From Acidimicrobiaceae bacterium (GTDB taxonomy: Bacteria; Actinomycetota; Acidimicrobiia; Acidimicrobiales; Bog-793): 7,484 nt of DNA. The notes below the pieces were generated by a model. The model had not been told where the DNA came from. It ran no database searches and worked only from the letters and a program-made list of their open reading frames with translations. Numbering within the stretch: position 1 is the first letter of the stretch; each line of letters starts with the position of its first letter. The position numbers and the translations under genes are program-made. The DNA is taken from positions 1 to 7,484 of the forward strand of contig DAHUZG010000195.1 of NCBI GenBank assembly GCA_027306715.1, read 5' to 3'. Shown piece after piece: positions 5,894 through 7,484 of this stretch.

Positions 5894-7484
5894 CTACTGG
5901 AACTTCTTGCGCACCGCCTCGCGGCGCTCCTGCAGCTCGCGGTAGCTGATCCGCTCGGTCTCGGCACCGACCCCGAGCGTGGCGCGCACCCCATCGAGGT
6001 CGACCTGCTGCTCCCGGGGGTCGACACCGATCTCGGCGGAGATGCGACCCCCGTGACGGGTGGCGAAATAGGCGGCGATCTGGGCGACCTCCCCGAGCAG
6101 GTCGACGTCAGGAGCGAAACGGGCGACCGCTCCGTCAAGGAAGAGGATGTCCTTGACGAACAGCATCAGCTCTTTCGGCATCTTCGCCCCGTAGGCGAGG
6201 AGCTGCTTGGTGAGATCACGCAGCTGGGCGGTGAGCTCCTCGGCGCTCATCTGCACGACGTCCTGCGGGGGAGCGTCGAGCCCGAGATCGTGAACCACCT
6301 GGTCGACGTCGGCGTCGGGCCGCAGCGCCCCGAGCTCGCGCAACGCCTCCACCTGGGAGCGGACGTCGTTCATCGTCCCGCCCATGACAAGGCGCAGGAA
6401 CGCCCGCCGCTTCGGCTCGTCGAGGCGACCGGTGATGCCGAAGTCGAGCAGCACGGTGCGGCCGTCTTCCTCGACGAAGAGGTTGCCGCCGTGGAGGTCG
6501 CCGTGGAAGACCCCGAAGAGCATCGCCCCCTCGAGAAACGACACCACGGCGGCGCGCAGCACCGCCTCGGTGTCGATCCCCGCCCGGCGCATCCCGGCGA
6601 CGTCGTCCCAGGAGAAGCCGCCGAGCCGTTCCATCACGAGCAACCGCGGCGTCACAAGGCGCGGGTGCGGCCGCGGGACGACAATCGCCCGTTGCTCGGT
6701 CACCGCCAGCACGTGAGCGACGTCGAGCATGCTCTCGGCCTCGAGGCGGAAGTCGAGCTCCTCGACGATCGTCTCGGCGAACAGCTCGATCAGCGCCGGC
6801 GGGTTGGCGAGCACGGCAACCGGGATCCGGCCGACGAGCAACGGCGCCAAAAAGCTCATCACCGCCAGGTCGTTGCGCACGAGCTCGCCGATGTGCGGCC
6901 GTTGGACCTTGACGACGACCGACTCGCCGCTTTGCAGCACGGCGCCGTGGACCTGGGCTATCGAGGCGGCGGCGATCGGCTGGCGCTCGAAGCTCCGGAA
7001 GACCTCCTCGAGCGGGCGGCCGAGCTCGCTCTCGACGACGGTGCGCACCTCGTCGAAGCCGACCGCGGGGACGCGGTCTCGAAGCAGCTTGAACTCCCCG
7101 ACGAGCTCCTCGGGGAAGATCCCCTCCCCGGAGGAGAGGATCTGGCCAAGCTTGATGTAGGTCGGGCCGAGAGCCTGGAAGGCGAGGCGGAGCCGGCGTG
7201 AGAGCCCGCCGTAGGAGCGCGCCCTTCCCTTGCCGCGGTCGACGAGGTACCAGCCGAGCAGCGCGACGCCGATCTTCCCGGTGACGAGCACGATCCGGCG
7301 CCACGGCGGGAGGCGGCGCCGGGCGGTCAGCGCCGGCACCTCGGCCCGCGTGCGCTCCCGGACCGCCTGCAGCCCGACGAGCCACGTCATCTGCGAGCGG
7401 TCGACGAGCCACGGGGCGGCATCGCTGAAGGCCCCGACGGCGAGGTCGGACGGTCCGGCCGCCCCGGCCCCGCCAAGCTCGGTC
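5894..7484 (-). CDS. UbiB/AarF (ABC1) family atypical kinase, 5' end outside window
   Basis: The frame runs from the right edge of the window to a TAG at 5896-5894. Counting from the first in-window ATG (7390), it is 498 residues. ABC1 proteins are protein-kinase-like ATPases tied to quinone and lipid metabolism; in actinobacteria the exact role is unclear. The family marks are complete: the KxGQ motif at K80-G82-Q83, the Ala-rich loop AAASIAQVH (140-148) that replaces the usual Gly-rich loop, the ATP-site lysine in VVVKVQRP (K161), ETIVEELDF (206-214), the catalytic loop HGDLHGGN (296-303, with D298 and N303) and the metal-binding DFG (316-318). A hydrophobic stretch at about 33-50 may contact the membrane; no terminal membrane helices follow the kinase domain. 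ATG 7390 has no Shine-Dalgarno sequence, and upstream the frame stays open for 31 codons, 28 of them ending in G or C and none a usual start codon. The true start is therefore probably beyond the window. Confidence 0.93.
   Translation of the reverse strand, partial: TELGGAGAAGPSDLAVGAFSDAAPWLVDRSQMTWLVGLQAVRERTRAEVPALTARRRLPPWRRIVLVTGKIGVALLGWYLVDRGKGRARSYGGLSRRLRLAFQALGPTYIKLGQILSSGEGIFPEELVGEFKLLRDRVPAVGFDEVRTVVESELGRPLEEVFRSFERQPIAAASIAQVHGAVLQSGESVVVKVQRPHIGELVRNDLAVMSFLAPLLVGRIPVAVLANPPALIELFAETIVEELDFRLEAESMLDVAHVLAVTEQRAIVVPRPHPRLVTPRLLVMERLGGFSWDDVAGMRRAGIDTEAVLRAAVVSFLEGAMLFGVFHGDLHGGNLFVEEDGRTVLLDFGITGRLDEPKRRAFLRLVMGGTMNDVRSQVEALRELGALRPDADVDQVVHDLGLDAPPQDVVQMSAEELTAQLRDLTKQLLAYGAKMPKELMLFVKDILFLDGAVARFAPDVDLLGEVAQIAAYFATRHGGRISAEIGVDPREQQVDLDGVRATLGVGAETERISYRELQERREAVRKKFQ

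Noticed and set aside
5681..7201. 506-codon plus-strand open frame opposite the ABC1 kinase
   Set aside because: It is the antisense shadow of a gene with complete kinase motifs. The product is His/Asp/Glu/Arg-rich with no recognisable domain, as expected from GC-rich antisense frames.

Overview
The window is a housekeeping segment from a very GC-rich bacterium, most likely a high-GC actinobacterium. An Acidimicrobiia-like lineage is a guess from gene order and protein style, not something the sequence proves. Genes are recognisable by strong G/C preference at third codon positions and very short gaps or overlaps.

Plus strand, 1-5201: a translation cluster in a widespread order. The last codons of what is probably rpmI (ribosomal protein L35) are followed by rplT (L20, with an extra acidic C-terminal tail), a SpoU/TrmH-family 2'-O-ribose RNA methyltransferase, pheS and pheT. 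pheS and pheT encode the two subunits of phenylalanyl-tRNA synthetase. The methyltransferase abuts rplT, pheS overlaps the methyltransferase stop by ATGA, and pheT follows after 64 nt behind a strong Shine-Dalgarno sequence. This layout suggests one co-transcribed unit making ribosomal proteins, an RNA modification enzyme and a tRNA-charging enzyme.

Minus strand, 5142-7484: two genes convergent with the translation cluster. First in transcription order is a UbiB/AarF (ABC1) atypical kinase whose reading frame runs off the right edge of the window. After a 149-nt gap comes a 200-residue acidic hypothetical protein with a very good ribosome binding site. Its 3' end overlaps the last 60 bp of pheT on the opposite strand. 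The gap between the two minus-strand genes holds a degenerate 16-bp-period repeat with an embedded 20-bp dyad centred on GATC.

No mobile element, CRISPR array, tRNA, rRNA or defence system was seen, and nothing here is convincing as a new biological system. The points worth a second look are small: a possible CTG start of the methyltransferase, low-complexity tandem-repeat expansions inside three different proteins, the L20 tail, the tail-to-tail overlap at pheT, and the 16-bp repeat/dyad.
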